This document shows positions 33,064 to 41,605 of a DNA stretch of 54,964 nt, in pieces. The position numbers were made by a program, and so were the translations under genes. The stretch's first letter is position 1. Every line of letters starts with the position of its first letter. The stretch is taken from the NCBI GenBank assembly GCA_036523395.1, contig DATDEH010000090.1:1-54964 (forward strand), written 5' to 3'. The stretch is from Candidatus Limnocylindria bacterium. Its GTDB lineage: Bacteria > Chloroflexota > Limnocylindria > P2-11E. A model generated the notes under the pieces. The model saw only the letters and a program-made list of their open reading frames with translations. It did not search any database and had not been told where the DNA came from.

Positions 33064-33094
33064 TGGCCGACCGGCGCCGATGGCCGTCCGGTGC
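33064..33094. promoter_or_regulatory. Direct repeat of a GGCCG dyad between EVE-like and UspA genes
   Basis: ATGGCCGACCGGCGC (33063) and ATGGCCGTCCGGTGC (33080) differ at two bases and lie 17 bp apart in the divergent promoter region. They are weaker relatives of the 14-bp dyad elsewhere. Confidence 0.35.
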
Positions 33095-33148
33095 GCCACC
33101 CTCCCGCGAGAGGGCGATGCCCGACAGACGCAGGACCGGACGACCCTG

Positions 33149-34033
33149 ATGCTCGACGCGATGCGCCTCCTGTTCGCGACCGATGGTTCCCGCGGAGCGG
33201 ACATCGCGCTCGATTTCGTCAGCGCGCTCCCGCTCGCGTGCGCCGACCACGTCACGGTGCTGACCGTTCCGACGTACTCCTTCATCGGTACGCCGGTGCT
33301 CGAACGCGGGCAGGGCGATCTGCTCGCCGACCGCGGAGACGCGTCCGCGCGCGCGATCGCCGGGCGCGCACTCGAGCGTCTCAGCGCTCGTGACGTTGCT
33401 GGGACCATCGACGTTCGGTCGGGGCCCGTCACGGAGGCGATCGAGATCGCGGCGCTCGAGTACGCGGTCGACGTCATCGTGATCGGGTCACGCGGCCTCG
33501 GCGCGTTCGCCGGCTCGATCCTCGGGAGTGTCGCGCGGGCGCTCGCTCGCCACGCATCGGTCCCGGTGCTCGTGGTGCGGGAATGCCGTACCGCGCCCCG
33601 GCGCATCCTCGTCGCGGTCGATGGCTCGGACGACGCGCGTGCCGCGATCGCTCTGCTCGCGCGCATGCCCCTGCCTGGGGAAGCCGAGATCACGCTCGTG
33701 CACGTGCTCGAGCACGGCGCAGACGAGGCGCGCGCCGAGATCGTGCTGGCCCAGGCCGCCCGGATGCTCTCCCCGCACGTGGTGGATCAGACGGTCGTCG
33801 AGCGTGGCCACGTCGCCGAGCAGCTCCTCGCGCGCGCCGCGCTGACGAAGACCGATCTCATCGTCCTCGGTTCACGTGGCCAGACTCAGGCCGCGGGACT
33901 CCTACAAGGCAGCGTCGCGGATCACGTGCTGAGCCAGGCCCACTGCGCCGTGCTCGTCGCCAAAGCCGCGCTGAAGCCGAGGGTCGTGGCGGAGCCATGG
34001 CTGGCCATGCCGCGCACGGCGGTCGCACTCTAA
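33149..34033 (+). CDS. Tandem universal stress protein (UspA)
   Basis: A protein of about 294 residues with two Usp domains. Domain 1 begins MRLLFATDGSRGAD and ends with the ATP-binding loop GSRGLGAFAGSILGS. Domain 2 begins RRILVAVDGSDDARAA and ends GSRGQTQAAGLLQGS followed by VADHVLSQAHCAVLV. Both have the G-2x-G-9x-G(S/T) loop, so ATP binding is likely. Starts ATG 33149 and ATG 33161 are both possible. Tandem UspA proteins of this type are markers of dormancy/anoxia regulons in actinobacteria. Dodecin follows after 3 nt, so they are cotranscribed. Confidence 0.92.
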   Translation: MLDAMRLLFATDGSRGADIALDFVSALPLACADHVTVLTVPTYSFIGTPVLERGQGDLLADRGDASARAIAGRALERLSARDVAGTIDVRSGPVTEAIEIAALEYAVDVIVIGSRGLGAFAGSILGSVARALARHASVPVLVVRECRTAPRRILVAVDGSDDARAAIALLARMPLPGEAEITLVHVLEHGADEARAEIVLAQAARMLSPHVVDQTVVERGHVAEQLLARAALTKTDLIVLGSRGQTQAAGLLQGSVADHVLSQAHCAVLVAKAALKPRVVAEPWLAMPRTAVAL

Positions 34034-34036
34034 GAG

Positions 34037-34300
34037 ATGAAAGTGATCGAGGACCTCCTCGATGATGGCGTCGATGCGGCGCCTGTGGTGAAGGTCATCG
34101 AGCTTGTCGCGACGTCGAGCACGAGCTTCGAGGACGCCATCGCCAAGGGCATCGCGACCGCGACGCACAGACTGCGCAACATCAGCGGGGCCGACGTCAA
34201 GCACATGACCGTCGCGGTGCGAAACGGCAAGATCACGGAGTACCGCGTCGACCTCAAGATCGCATTCGCGCTCGACGTGGACGAGGAAGACGGGGACTAA
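34037..34300 (+). CDS. Dodecin
   Basis: An 87-residue protein. VVKVIELVATSSTSFEDAI, the RLRNISGADVKHMTVAV segment and EYRVDLKIAFALD are the dodecin signature; dodecins are dodecameric flavin or CoA-binding storage/buffering proteins. The N-terminus is ~18 residues longer than the shortest homologues. It is coupled to the UspA gene upstream. The next 265 nt hold a regulatory element and possibly a very short gene. Confidence 0.92.
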   Translation: MKVIEDLLDDGVDAAPVVKVIELVATSSTSFEDAIAKGIATATHRLRNISGADVKHMTVAVRNGKITEYRVDLKIAFALDVDEEDGD

Positions 34301-34322
34301 GCACCGGGGTCCACCGCGGTTG

Positions 34323-34379
34323 GTGTCGAACGGCACCACGAAGCGGCGTAACGGCACTCGTCACGGGGCCTTCCAGACC
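34323..34379. promoter_or_regulatory. Repeated element, copy 1: three DosR-like dyads
   Basis: GTGTCGAACGGCAC (34323), CGGCGTAACGGCAC (34344) and GGGCCTTCCAGACC (34366) are spaced 21 and 22 bp. The first two, with flanks, are repeated almost exactly at 42222-42260 before the TusA-like gene (shared GGTGTCGAA and AAGCGGCGTAACGGC). They probably drive the YHS gene region. Confidence 0.5.
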
Positions 34380-34491
34380 TGACGCTCATGTCGGTGCGAC
34401 ACCTGGTCGCGCGACGGAGGTCAGTGACGATGGACGTGATGGGGTCGAAGCGCGAGGACCTGTCGAGGGGATCGGAGAGCCGGCCGGCGCG

Positions 34492-34569
34492 ATGAGCGCC
34501 ATCGAGGACATGAAAGACGCGGTGACGTTGTTCATCCGATGCACGGAAGACGAGAGGGGGGACGTATGA
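34492..34569 (+). CDS. Possible 25-residue leader peptide before the YHS gene
   Basis: The frame MSAIEDMKDAVTLFIRCTE ends with a TGA that overlaps the YHS ATG (ATGA), and its ATG overlaps the stop of another short frame. The peptide is amphipathic, but there is no strong ribosome-binding site. Listed only because of the stop-start coupling; 34380-34491 holds nothing better. Confidence 0.2.
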   Translation: MSAIEDMKDAVTLFIRCTEDERGDV

Positions 34570-34775
34570 CCATCCTGACCGAAGCCCAAACGCGTGAGCT
34601 CAGGCATGACATCGACCCGGTCTGCGGCATGAGCGTCGATCGCGCGCAGGCGCTCGAGCACGAACTCGCGATCACCTTCGCCGAGCGCGAGTACCTGTTC
34701 TGTGCACCGGGCTGCAAGGCGACGTTCGTTCACGACCCCAAGTCGTTCGCCGTCGCCGGCCGCGACGCGCCGTAG
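34566..34775 (+). CDS. YHS-domain protein
   Basis: A 69-residue protein. DIDPVCGMSVDRAQ, then FAEREYLFCAPGCKATF and HDPKSF give the YHS pattern with three Cys, thought to bind metal ions. YHS domains accompany copper/heavy-metal ATPases and monooxygenases. Here the company is copper proteins (nitrite reductase downstream), so copper or iron handling is plausible. ATG 34566 follows GAGGGGG; an upstream ATG at 34539 has no protein-like extension. Confidence 0.85.
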   Translation: MTILTEAQTRELRHDIDPVCGMSVDRAQALEHELAITFAEREYLFCAPGCKATFVHDPKSFAVAGRDAP

Positions 34776-34880
34776 AGGGACACGCGTCGCGGCTCCGCTC
34801 CGCGGGCGGGGGATGACTGGTTCGTCATGACGGCGCGCGACCGAAGCCGGACGATGCCGTTTGGCCCGTGCTGTCCGGCG

Positions 34881-34916
34881 GTTCCGTTGGTCCTGTCGAC
34901 TCGGGACCTTCGGCAC
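34881..34916. promoter_or_regulatory. Pair of DosR-like dyads upstream of nirK
   Basis: GTTCCGTTGGTCCT (34881) and GGGACCTTCGGCAC (34903) start 22 bp apart, 80-115 nt before the nitrite reductase start. Their inner halves form an exact GGTCC-N10-GGACC dyad (34889-34908), also found at 29257 and 37644. Confidence 0.55.
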
Positions 34917-34995
34917 CTTCCATCGAGCGCCGCGTCCGTCAACGTTTCCGCATGAGGCCGGTGACCGAACATGGCAGCGGCCCGGGAGGCATCAA

Positions 34996-36168
34996 GTGAC
35001 TGCTCACGCACATGAAGCGAGATCCGAGAGCTTCGCCAACGCTGCTATGGGTGCGGTCCTTGGTGCGGTCGGCATGGCGATGGCCGCGGCCTTGGTCGTC
35101 GCCGTCGCCGGAGCGACCGGCAACATCCGCTCGGTGACGGTCGCGGCCCCGGCCGCCAGCGTGCCGGCGAACGTGGTGACGCCCACCGCGCAAGCCGGGA
35201 ACCCGGCGCGGGCATCGCTCGCGCCGGCGAAGGCGTTCACGGCCAGAACGATCTCGCGACCGGCGACCGCCGTGGCCGCACCGCTCGGCCGGGCAGCACC
35301 TGCGACGGTGCGCGTCGACCTCGAGACAATGGAGGTCGTCGCCGAGATCGAGAAAGGTGAGACGTTCACCTACTGGACCTTCGGCGGCACCGTTCCGGGT
35401 CCGATGATCCGGGTACGTGTCGGCGACACCGTCGAGCTACACCTCAAGAACTCCGCGAGCAGCGTGCTCGTGCATTCGATAGACCTCCACGCCGTGAACG
35501 GACCGGGTGGTGGCGCGACCGCGACCCAGACCGGCCCCGGCAAGGAGTCGGTCGTCACGTTCAAGGCGCTCAACCCTGGTCTGTACGTCTACCACTGCGC
35601 GACGGCGCCGATCCCGATGCACATCGCCAACGGCATGTACGGACTGATCCTGGTCGAGCCGGAGGGTGGCCTCCCGCCGGTCGACCGCGAGTTCTACGTC
35701 ATGCAGGCCGAGCTCTACACGACCGGAGTCCTCGGGACCCCGGGCCACCACGACGTCGACATGATCAAGATGGGCAACGAGGAGCCTGACTACATCGTCT
35801 TCAACGGCAAGGTCGGGTCACTCACCGGGGACAACGCGCTGACCGCGAAGGTCGGCGAGACGGTGCGCATCTTCTTCGGTGTCGGCGGCTTCCTGCCCTC
35901 ATCGCTGCATCTCATCGGCGAGATCTTCGACCGCGTCTACCCGGAAGGCGCGATGGGCAGCGCGGTGAATACCAACGTCCAGACCACGCTGGTGCCGGCG
36001 GGCGGGGCGACGATCGTCGAGTTCAAGGTCCAGGTGCCAGGGTCATACACGCTCGTTGATCACGCGCTTGGACGCGCCCTGGCCAAAGGCACAGCCGCAC
36101 AGCTCAATGTGACCGGGGACCACGACACGTCGATCTACAGCGGACCACTTGGAGGCGCAGGGCACTAG
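34996..36168 (+). CDS. nirK: Copper-containing nitrite reductase (NirK type), membrane anchored
   Basis: A 390-residue two-domain cupredoxin enzyme reducing nitrite to NO. Type 1 and type 2 copper ligands and catalytic residues are all visible. They are [10 protein letters not shown] (His, catalytic Asp, His), [18 protein letters not shown] (His, Cys, His, Met), [11 protein letters not shown] (catalytic His) and [10 protein letters not shown] (His). The N-terminus has a hydrophobic helix (~20-50) and an Ala/Pro linker, so the enzyme is probably tethered to the outer face of the membrane. GTG 34996 is set by GGGAGG 6 nt upstream. NO made here could act on the DosS-like kinase and hemerythrin. 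Confidence 0.88.
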   Translation: MTAHAHEARSESFANAAMGAVLGAVGMAMAAALVVAVAGATGNIRSVTVAAPAASVPANVVTPTAQAGNPARASLAPAKAFTARTISRPATAVAAPLGRAAPATVRVDLETMEVVAEIEKGETFTYWTFGGTVPGPMIRVRVGDTVELHLKNSASSVLVHSIDLHAVNGPGGGATATQTGPGKESVVTFKALNPGLYVYHCATAPIPMHIANGMYGLILVEPEGGLPPVDREFYVMQAELYTTGVLGTPGHHDVDMIKMGNEEPDYIVFNGKVGSLTGDNALTAKVGETVRIFFGVGGFLPSSLHLIGEIFDRVYPEGAMGSAVNTNVQTTLVPAGGATIVEFKVQVPGSYTLVDHALGRALAKGTAAQLNVTGDHDTSIYSGPLGGAGH

Positions 36169-36890
36169 GGGCCGACGGCCAGCGGCAGCGCGAGGCAGAA
36201 CGTGCTTCCGGCCTCCGTGCTGGTCTCCAGCCAGAGGCGCCCGCCATGCTCCTCGGCGATGCGCCGGCTGATGTGGAGACCGAGCCCCGTCCCGGGAACC
36301 TCCCGGGTGCGCGAGCTGCGGAAGTACGGCGTGAACAGTCGTTCCTGCGCATCGGCGGGGATGCCGACGCCGTGATCCTCCACACGTATCTGGGCCCCTG
36401 TTCCGACGACGCGGACCGAGACATCGATCGGCGTGCCCGCCTGGCTGTACTTGGCCGCGTTGTCCAGCAGGTTGTCCAGGATGCGCCCGATCCGCTCGGG
36501 ATCGCCGCGTATTTCGATGCTCTCGTCGCCCAGCTGGCTTGCGACCCGCGTGGCGTCACCGCTCTCGTGCCGGGCGATCGCGTCGGTGACCACGACGCGA
36601 ACGTCGAACACGACCTGTTCCGTCGCGGCCGCCCTTGACGTGACGCGCGATAGGTCGACGAGCTCGTCGAGCAGCCGATCCATGCGCGCCACCTGCGCCA
36701 ACGCAAGGCTGAGGGCCTCGCGCTCACGCGCGGAGTCCTTGTCGATGAACCGGCGTGCCAGCTGCACCTGGCCGCTGATGCTGGTGAGCGGTGACCTCAG
36801 GTCGTGGACCGTCGTCGCGAAGAAGTCCATCTCCGCTGGTGAGGAGATCGGCTGAGTTGGGTCCGCTGGAGTCGTGATTGTCACTGCCAT
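36165..36890 (-). CDS. Orphan soluble histidine kinase
   Basis: A 241-residue protein from ATG 36890 (GAGGGAAGAG upstream). HisKA has the phospho-His in [12 protein letters not shown]; HATPase motifs are [23 protein letters not shown] and [11 protein letters not shown]. There is no sensor or receiver domain and no adjacent regulator, so the partner is unknown. The stop overlaps that of the convergent nitrite reductase by 4 nt. Confidence 0.85.
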   Translation of the reverse strand: MAVTITTPADPTQPISSPAEMDFFATTVHDLRSPLTSISGQVQLARRFIDKDSAREREALSLALAQVARMDRLLDELVDLSRVTSRAAATEQVVFDVRVVVTDAIARHESGDATRVASQLGDESIEIRGDPERIGRILDNLLDNAAKYSQAGTPIDVSVRVVGTGAQIRVEDHGVGIPADAQERLFTPYFRSSRTREVPGTGLGLHISRRIAEEHGGRLWLETSTEAGSTFCLALPLAVGP

Positions 36891-37096
36891 GTGCTCTTCC
36901 CTCGATTCGCGTTCCACACTCCCGCTCAGGCGCAGCACGAGCGTGAGGCCAAGGGCTCGCACGGACCGGCTGAATGTCATCCACGCGTCGGGCGCAGGCC
37001 CATCGGGTAATGCCCCACGCTGATGCGGACCTCGACCGCTGGGGATGGTGCCTTGTGCCTGTCGTATTCCAGCGGGACCCGCCGTAGCGTCGTCTC

Positions 37097-37219
37097 ATGG
37101 ACATCTCGCCCCTGCAAAGCGACGCCGGCATCCTCTTGGCTGCCACCGCCGGGCTCATCGCCACGCTCATCGCGATCCTCAGGGACACGCAGCGCCGACT
37201 GCACTCGCCGGGCTTCTAG
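37097..37219 (+). CDS. Single-helix membrane small protein (40 aa)
   Basis: MDISPLQSDAG leads into a helix LLAATAGLIATLIAIL, then a basic tail RDTQRRLHSPGF and a TAG. The hydrophobic core and tail are membrane-protein-like. It lies in the 340-bp gap between the orphan kinase and the DksA-like gene (convergent). No Shine-Dalgarno is obvious. Function unknown. Confidence 0.4.
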   Translation: MDISPLQSDAGILLAATAGLIATLIAILRDTQRRLHSPGF

Positions 37220-37229
37220 CGAACGTCGG

Positions 37230-37598
37230 TCATTTCGCCGACGCGGAACGCTCCTCACGACGCTGGCAATCGATGCACCTGGCGGCCTGCGGACGCGCCG
37301 CCAGGCGCTCGGCATCGATCGCGCGGCCACACTCGACGCAGATGCCGTAGGTCCCGTGCGCGATGCGCGCGAGCGCATCGTCGACCTGGGCAACCGCCTC
37401 CCTGAGCGTGAGCTCGGTCAACACGGCGAACTCGCGATAGGAGAGGTCCGAGGCAACATCGGCCGGATGCTGGGACGCGGTGAGGTCTTCGCCCTTGTCA
37501 TCCAGCGGCGTCGCGAGCTCGGTCTCCTCGCGTGCGATGGTCGCGAGCAGACCGCTGCGCTCGACCTCGAGCCGTGAGCGAGCGTCCATGGGGCTCAT
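37230..37598 (-). CDS. DksA/TraR-family zinc-finger protein
   Basis: A 122-residue protein: an N-terminal helical coiled region with ASQHPADVASDLSYREF, then the zinc finger YGICVECGRAIDAERLAARP followed by AARCIDC (C-x2-C...C-x2-C). DksA/TraR proteins act in the RNA polymerase secondary channel with ppGpp; short versions such as this are common in stress clusters. ATG 37598 or 37589 are both possible. Two dyads lie 38-73 nt upstream, shared with the divergent DUF4342 gene. Confidence 0.85.
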   Translation of the reverse strand: MSPMDARSRLEVERSGLLATIAREETELATPLDDKGEDLTASQHPADVASDLSYREFAVLTELTLREAVAQVDDALARIAHGTYGICVECGRAIDAERLAARPQAARCIDCQRREERSASAK

Positions 37599-37635
37599 CG
37601 GTCCGCAGCATGCACGCCGCGGCTGAGCGTGCGTA

Positions 37636-37671
37636 GGGCCGCTGGTCCCGGCAGTCGGGGACCTGCGGCTC
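37636..37671. promoter_or_regulatory. Pair of DosR-like dyads between dksA-like and DUF4342 genes
   Basis: GGGCCGCTGGTCCC (37636) and GGGACCTGCGGCTC (37658) start 22 bp apart; the inner halves form GGTCC-N10-GGACC (37644-37663). They lie in the 154-bp divergent promoter region. Confidence 0.55.
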
Positions 37672-37752
37672 TCCCCGACGTGGTGCAGTGAGCCTACCGT
37701 GGCAGCGGCGTAGGCGTTTGCTGCGCACACGCGACAGAGGAGGACCCCAGGG

Positions 37753-38031
37753 ATGGCAACACAGATCAAAGACACGATCATCGAGACATTCAAACTCGAC
37801 CGCGAGAACGTGGACAGGGTCATCGCCAAGATCGAAGAGCTGATCCACGAAGGCAACGTGCGCCGGGTCATCGTGAAGGATGCGCGCGGCGTCACGCTCA
37901 TCGAGGTCCCACTGACGCTGAGCCTCGTCGGAGCCGCGCTCGTGCCGGTGTGGGCCGCGATCGCTGCGATCGCGGCGATCGCTGCGGACTTCACGATCCA
38001 GCTCGAGCGCAAGGACCCCGCGGCGTCGTAA
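37753..38031 (+). CDS. DUF4342 protein
   Basis: A 92-residue protein. IETFKLDRENVDRVIAKIEEL, IHEGNVRRVIVKD and LIEVPLTLSLVG match DUF4342. A hydrophobic stretch (LVPVWAAIAAIAAIAADF) and a charged tail follow. The N-terminal half is related to UBA-like helices; function is unknown, and homologues are often stress-induced. GAGGAGG precedes the ATG. Confidence 0.8.
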   Translation: MATQIKDTIIETFKLDRENVDRVIAKIEELIHEGNVRRVIVKDARGVTLIEVPLTLSLVGAALVPVWAAIAAIAAIAADFTIQLERKDPAAS

Positions 38032-39128
38032 GAGCGCTCTGGGCGCGCGCGCCGCTCCTCGCGTGCGGCGCGCTCGCTCTGATCACGGCCGGGTGGGCCG
38101 GCCTCGGACGCATGGGCGTGCTACCCGCCGCCGACGTCGGCAGCGCCGCACGCGAGCACGGCGCGCTCATGGTCTCGGGCTTCGTTGGCACGCTCATCTG
38201 TCTCGAGCGCGCCCTCGTCGCGCGCCGCGGGTGGGCACTCCTCGCTCCGCTCTGCTCTGGGCTCGGCGCGATCGGTGTGATCCTCGGCACGCCGCAGCCA
38301 CTGCCCGCCCTGGCGATCGCCGTCGCAGCGGTGGCGCTCGTCGCGATCACGCTGTTCGGGGTGACGCCCGGTCCGACCATCGTGATGGCGGTGATGGCCG
38401 CCGGGGCGGCGTCCTGGGCCGTCGGAGCCCTGCTATGGGCGGTCGGTGCGGAGCCGTTCCGCGCCGTGCCATGGTGGGCGGCGTTCCTGGTACTCACGGT
38501 GGCGGCCGAGCGCATGGATCTCTCTCGCGCGCTGCGACCATCGTCCGGCGCCCTTGCGGTCTTCATCGTCGTGACCGTCCTGCTCGTGCTCGGCGTCACC
38601 GTCACGCTCGTGGACTTCGGGCTCGGCATCCGCGTATCAGGGTGGGCCCTCCTCGTGCTCGCCCTGTGGCTGGCGGTGCGCGACCACCCGCCCGCCGCGT
38701 CGCGCTCGCTCCCGATGCCGCGCTACATCGGGACGGCGATCGCGATCTCGTACGCCTGGCTCGCCGTGGGCGCGCTGCTCATGCTCACGTACGACGGCGT
38801 GCCCGCCGGCTGGCGCTATGACGCCCTGGTGCACTCCGTGTTCATCGGATTCGTGATGACGATGATCCTTGCGCATGGTCCGATCATCCTTCCGGCGATC
38901 GCTGGAGTGGCCGTGGCATACAGTCCGTTGCTTTACATCCCGCTCGTGCTGCTGCAGTCGTCGATGGTCCTTCGTGTTGCCGGCGACATCATGGAGCGTG
39001 TTGATTGGCGTGACTCGGGAGCCACCCTGAACGCGATCGCGGTGTTGACCTTCGCCGCCACCATGGCGATCGCCGTACGGCGGAGGCGCCCGGGATCGCG
39101 CGGGGCGCTCGCGGCCGCGCGTCGCTAG
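37950..39128 (+). CDS. Multi-helix membrane protein, possibly NnrS-like
   Basis: About 350-370 residues, ten or more helices. His-containing helix ends such as AAREHGALMVSGF, ALVHSVFIGFVMTMILAHGP and VLRVAGDIMER recall NnrS-type haem membrane proteins of denitrifiers. The match is weak, and any NO-related role is inferred from the nearby nirK. The start is a problem: the frame opens at GTG 37950, 82 nt inside the DUF4342 gene. The first real helix (LLACGALALITAG) begins near 38060, and the next start codon (ATG 38112) would cut that helix. A non-standard start near 38030 or a sequence error is possible. Confidence 0.55.
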   Translation: MGRDRCDRGDRCGLHDPARAQGPRGVVRALWARAPLLACGALALITAGWAGLGRMGVLPAADVGSAAREHGALMVSGFVGTLICLERALVARRGWALLAPLCSGLGAIGVILGTPQPLPALAIAVAAVALVAITLFGVTPGPTIVMAVMAAGAASWAVGALLWAVGAEPFRAVPWWAAFLVLTVAAERMDLSRALRPSSGALAVFIVVTVLLVLGVTVTLVDFGLGIRVSGWALLVLALWLAVRDHPPAASRSLPMPRYIGTAIAISYAWLAVGALLMLTYDGVPAGWRYDALVHSVFIGFVMTMILAHGPIILPAIAGVAVAYSPLLYIPLVLLQSSMVLRVAGDIMERVDWRDSGATLNAIAVLTFAATMAIAVRRRRPGSRGALAAARR

Positions 39129-39394
39129 TCGGCTGTCTCCGGCGCGCCGACGTAAACGTCCTCACGCGCGTACTCGTCCTCGCGCTCCTCGTCTGCTCTT
39201 GCGTGGGTCTGATGGGGTCTCGTCCGACCGCGCTGTGAGCGATCGCGCAGCTCGATGAGCAGCCGTGCCGCACAACGCGGGCAGCGCGGCACTCCGTGCG
39301 CGTCCCACGCGGGCGCGGCCGTGTCGTGCCCGCAGTACAGGCACGAGAGCTCGTCGCCTACGCATGAGGCTGGTCGCTTCCGCTTGATGCTCAT
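39125..39394 (-). CDS. Small zinc-ribbon protein with acidic tail
   Basis: An 89-residue protein: SIKRKRPASCVGDELSCLYC, then GVPRCPRCAARLLIEL, giving a C-x2-C / C-x2-C zinc ribbon in the first half and a charged, disordered tail (EEREDEYAREDVY). GGGAGGAC precedes ATG 39394. Its stop overlaps that of the convergent membrane protein. Possibly a nucleic-acid or protein-binding adaptor; family not recognised. Confidence 0.6.
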   Translation of the reverse strand: MSIKRKRPASCVGDELSCLYCGHDTAAPAWDAHGVPRCPRCAARLLIELRDRSQRGRTRPHQTHARADEEREDEYAREDVYVGAPETAD

Positions 39395-39420
39395 CCGTCC
39401 TCCCACGTCGATGTGCGCCT

Positions 39421-39451
39421 GACCGCCGGCGCGTTCGTCGCGCCGGCGGTC
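39421..39451. terminator. Perfect 13-bp hairpin
   Basis: GACCGCCGGCGCG (39421-39433) pairs with 39439-39451 around TTCGT, 25 nt past the stop of the minus-strand membrane protein at 39476. Probably a terminator for the BON/membrane-protein transcript; no T-run. Confidence 0.55.
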
Positions 39452-39475
39452 GTCAACGGACCGGTGTGTTCTTTA

Positions 39476-39778
39476 TCAGGCCGGCTGGAGGCTTTCGCTC
39501 GTGCGCGTGCCGAAGTACGCGACGGTGGCGAGAAGCACGCCGCCGACGACTGCCGGGATCACGAACATCCCGTCAAGGTTCGGACCCCAGTCCTTGATGG
39601 CGTCGAGCACCGGGACCGTTGCGCCCGGGACGTTCTCGCTCGCGAAGTACGCGCCGAATGCTCCGGACATCGCGATGATCAGCCACTCATACGGAAGTGA
39701 CCTCTTCTCGTACATCTGCACGGCGAAACCGGCGATGACGGCGATGATGACGATGCCTGCGAAGGGGATGAAGCCCAT
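39476..39778 (-). CDS. Small three-helix membrane protein
   Basis: A 100-residue protein: FIPFAGIVIIAVIAGFAVQM, then LPYEWLIIAMSGAFGAYFAS and FVIPAVVGGVLLATVAYFG. The layout resembles YeaQ/GlsB-type small stress membrane proteins, but no signature fixes it. GAGAGGAAAG lies before the ATG. It follows the BON gene by 18 nt and likely shares its transcript, ending at the hairpin at 39421. Confidence 0.55.
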   Translation of the reverse strand: MGFIPFAGIVIIAVIAGFAVQMYEKRSLPYEWLIIAMSGAFGAYFASENVPGATVPVLDAIKDWGPNLDGMFVIPAVVGGVLLATVAYFGTRTSESLQPA

Positions 39779-39796
39779 TTCTTTCCTCTCTTTCTC

Positions 39797-40468
39797 TCAC
39801 CAGGCGGCGACAAGCTTGTTGATGACGGCCCGGACGCCTTCGGTCATCCACGCGGCCTTCTCAGCGAGCGCGCGATCGCCGGAGAACTCGACGTTGCCCG
39901 AGAGCGTGACGAGACCGTCCATCACGCCAACGGTGATGTGGCGAGCGGCGAGCGGGATCCGACGCTCGATCGCTCTTTCGACGCTGGTCCGGATGGCGTG
40001 GGCCGGGATCGACGGGGGGACGACGGTGATGTGATTGTTGATCGCGGACACCCCTTTCAGCGCGGCCACACGGTCGCCCGCTGCCCGCTTCTGATACCAG
40101 TAATCCACCGACCCTTTGAGCGTGACAGCGCCCCTGCGCACGATCACCTCGATCTTCTCCTCGGGCATGTCGACGTCCCACTTCAGCGCGGTGCGCACCG
40201 CGCTGGCGAGCTCGGTGTCGTTCGGGCCCGTGAGGCCCGGACTGCGGACTACGAGCTCGTTCGCGACGCCCTGCGTACCCGCGATCTCGGCTGCGATATC
40301 GGCGGCGGCCATGAGCTTGGGGTAGCTCGAGACCGTGCCGGTGAGCGTGACGACGCCCCGATCGACCGCAACGCCGAGCTCGGCCGCCTTGAACCGCCAA
40401 TCCCGCTCGATCTCGTCGATGACATCTTGGCGGAGCTGCGCGTCCGTCTTGACGACGGTCGTCTTCAT
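39797..40468 (-). CDS. Protein with three BON domains
   Basis: A 223-residue protein with three BON repeats (about 10-75, 83-150 and 155-222). Each carries the glycine-centred pattern: GVVTLTGTVSSYPKL, GAVTLKGSVDYWYQK and GLVTLSGNVEFSGDR. No signal peptide or membrane anchor, so it is cytoplasmic. BON domains bind phospholipid or other hydrophobic ligands, and such triple-BON proteins accompany UspA genes in stress regulons. It is divergent from a UspA gene with shared dyads between. Confidence 0.88.
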   Translation of the reverse strand: MKTTVVKTDAQLRQDVIDEIERDWRFKAAELGVAVDRGVVTLTGTVSSYPKLMAAADIAAEIAGTQGVANELVVRSPGLTGPNDTELASAVRTALKWDVDMPEEKIEVIVRRGAVTLKGSVDYWYQKRAAGDRVAALKGVSAINNHITVVPPSIPAHAIRTSVERAIERRIPLAARHITVGVMDGLVTLSGNVEFSGDRALAEKAAWMTEGVRAVINKLVAAW

Positions 40469-40567
40469 CGGAGACCTCCGTTTCCACCGGGCAGGCTAGG
40501 CAGGCCGCGGAGCGCTCGCAGTCAGGCTGTACCCGTTGCGGCGTGGGTCGGTGCCCGACGCGGTTTG

Positions 40568-40615
40568 GGGCCGTTCGCGTGCCGTTCGGACCTGCCGGGG
40601 GGAGTCGTTCGCCTC
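40568..40615. promoter_or_regulatory. DosR-like dyads between BON and UspA genes
   Basis: GTGCCGTTCGGACC (40579) and the weaker GAGTCGTTCGCCTC (40602) start 23 bp apart. A half-matching GGGCCGTTCGCGTG overlaps at 40568 with an 11-bp offset. All are 58-105 nt before the UspA start. Confidence 0.45.
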
Positions 40616-40672
40616 ACGCGCATCTCGCACCTCGGCGCGACCCTTGTCGGAGACCTGCGCCGGAGGTGCGTC

Positions 40673-41605
40673 ATGCGCGTCCTCATCGCGACCGACTTCT
40701 CACCGCACGCCAACGATGCCGTGACGATCGTCAAGAGACTTCCACTCCCGTCGGGCTCGACGATCCGGATACTCCACGTCATCGAGCCCTTTCCGGAGAT
40801 CACCGCGTTCGCACCCGCGGCGATCGTCGAGATCGGCAAAGCCGCGGAGCTGCAGCTCCAGGCCGAGCTGGACACGGCGGCCGCCACGCTCCGCGCAGCC
40901 GGACGCGACGTCGGGACAGCCCTCGTCATCGGCCGGACCGCGGACGTCATCGTCGAAGAGGCGGAGCGAACGAAAGCCGACATCATCGTGATGGGGAGCC
41001 GCGGTCGTCGCGCGATCGCGTCGGGGCTGCTGGGTTCCGTCTCCGCTGAGGTCGTCGATCGCGCACCGTGCCCGGTGCTCGTCGCGCGCGGTCCCGCGCT
41101 CCGGCGGGTGATCCTCGCGGAGGACGGTTCGGAGACCGCGGCCGCGGGCGCCCGCGTACTGGCAACGGCGCCGGCGCTGAGCGATCTCGAGGTCCGTGTC
41201 GTCAGCGTGGTAGATGCTCCGTTCCCTTCGACCCTGGCCGCGGGCGATGCGCCGATGGCGACGTACGGGGCCGTGCAGGCCTACTACGACTCGCTCCCCG
41301 CGCTTCGTGAGGCGATCGGCAAGATCGCGCACGAGCGCGCCGCAGCGCTCGGGGCTGCGGGGCTGAACGCGACCTCGAAGGTCCGCGAGGGTGATGCGGC
41401 TGAGCAGCTCATCGCCGCGGCGGTCGAGGAGCACGCCGACTGCATAGTCATCGGAAGCCACGGCCGCACCGGCGTGACCCGGATCTTCCTGGGTAGCGTC
41501 GCGCGTGCGGTGCTCTTCAACGCCCCGTGCTCTGTGTTGATCGTCCGCGCGACGAAGGTCGCAGCCGCCGGCGCACGCGAGAAGGTCCTCGCCGCTGCTA
41601 ACTAG
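40673..41605 (+). CDS. Tandem universal stress protein (UspA)
   Basis: A 310-residue protein with two Usp domains. MRVLIATDFSPHANDAV and MGSRGRRAIASGLLGSVSA form domain 1. RRVILAEDGSETAAAG and IGSHGRTGVTRIFLGSVAR form domain 2. Both ATP-binding loops are intact. ATG 40673 follows CGGAGGTG. It is the second tandem UspA in the window, divergent from the BON gene and convergent with a small membrane protein (stops overlap 4 nt). Confidence 0.92.
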   Translation: MRVLIATDFSPHANDAVTIVKRLPLPSGSTIRILHVIEPFPEITAFAPAAIVEIGKAAELQLQAELDTAAATLRAAGRDVGTALVIGRTADVIVEEAERTKADIIVMGSRGRRAIASGLLGSVSAEVVDRAPCPVLVARGPALRRVILAEDGSETAAAGARVLATAPALSDLEVRVVSVVDAPFPSTLAAGDAPMATYGAVQAYYDSLPALREAIGKIAHERAAALGAAGLNATSKVREGDAAEQLIAAAVEEHADCIVIGSHGRTGVTRIFLGSVARAVLFNAPCSVLIVRATKVAAAGAREKVLAAAN

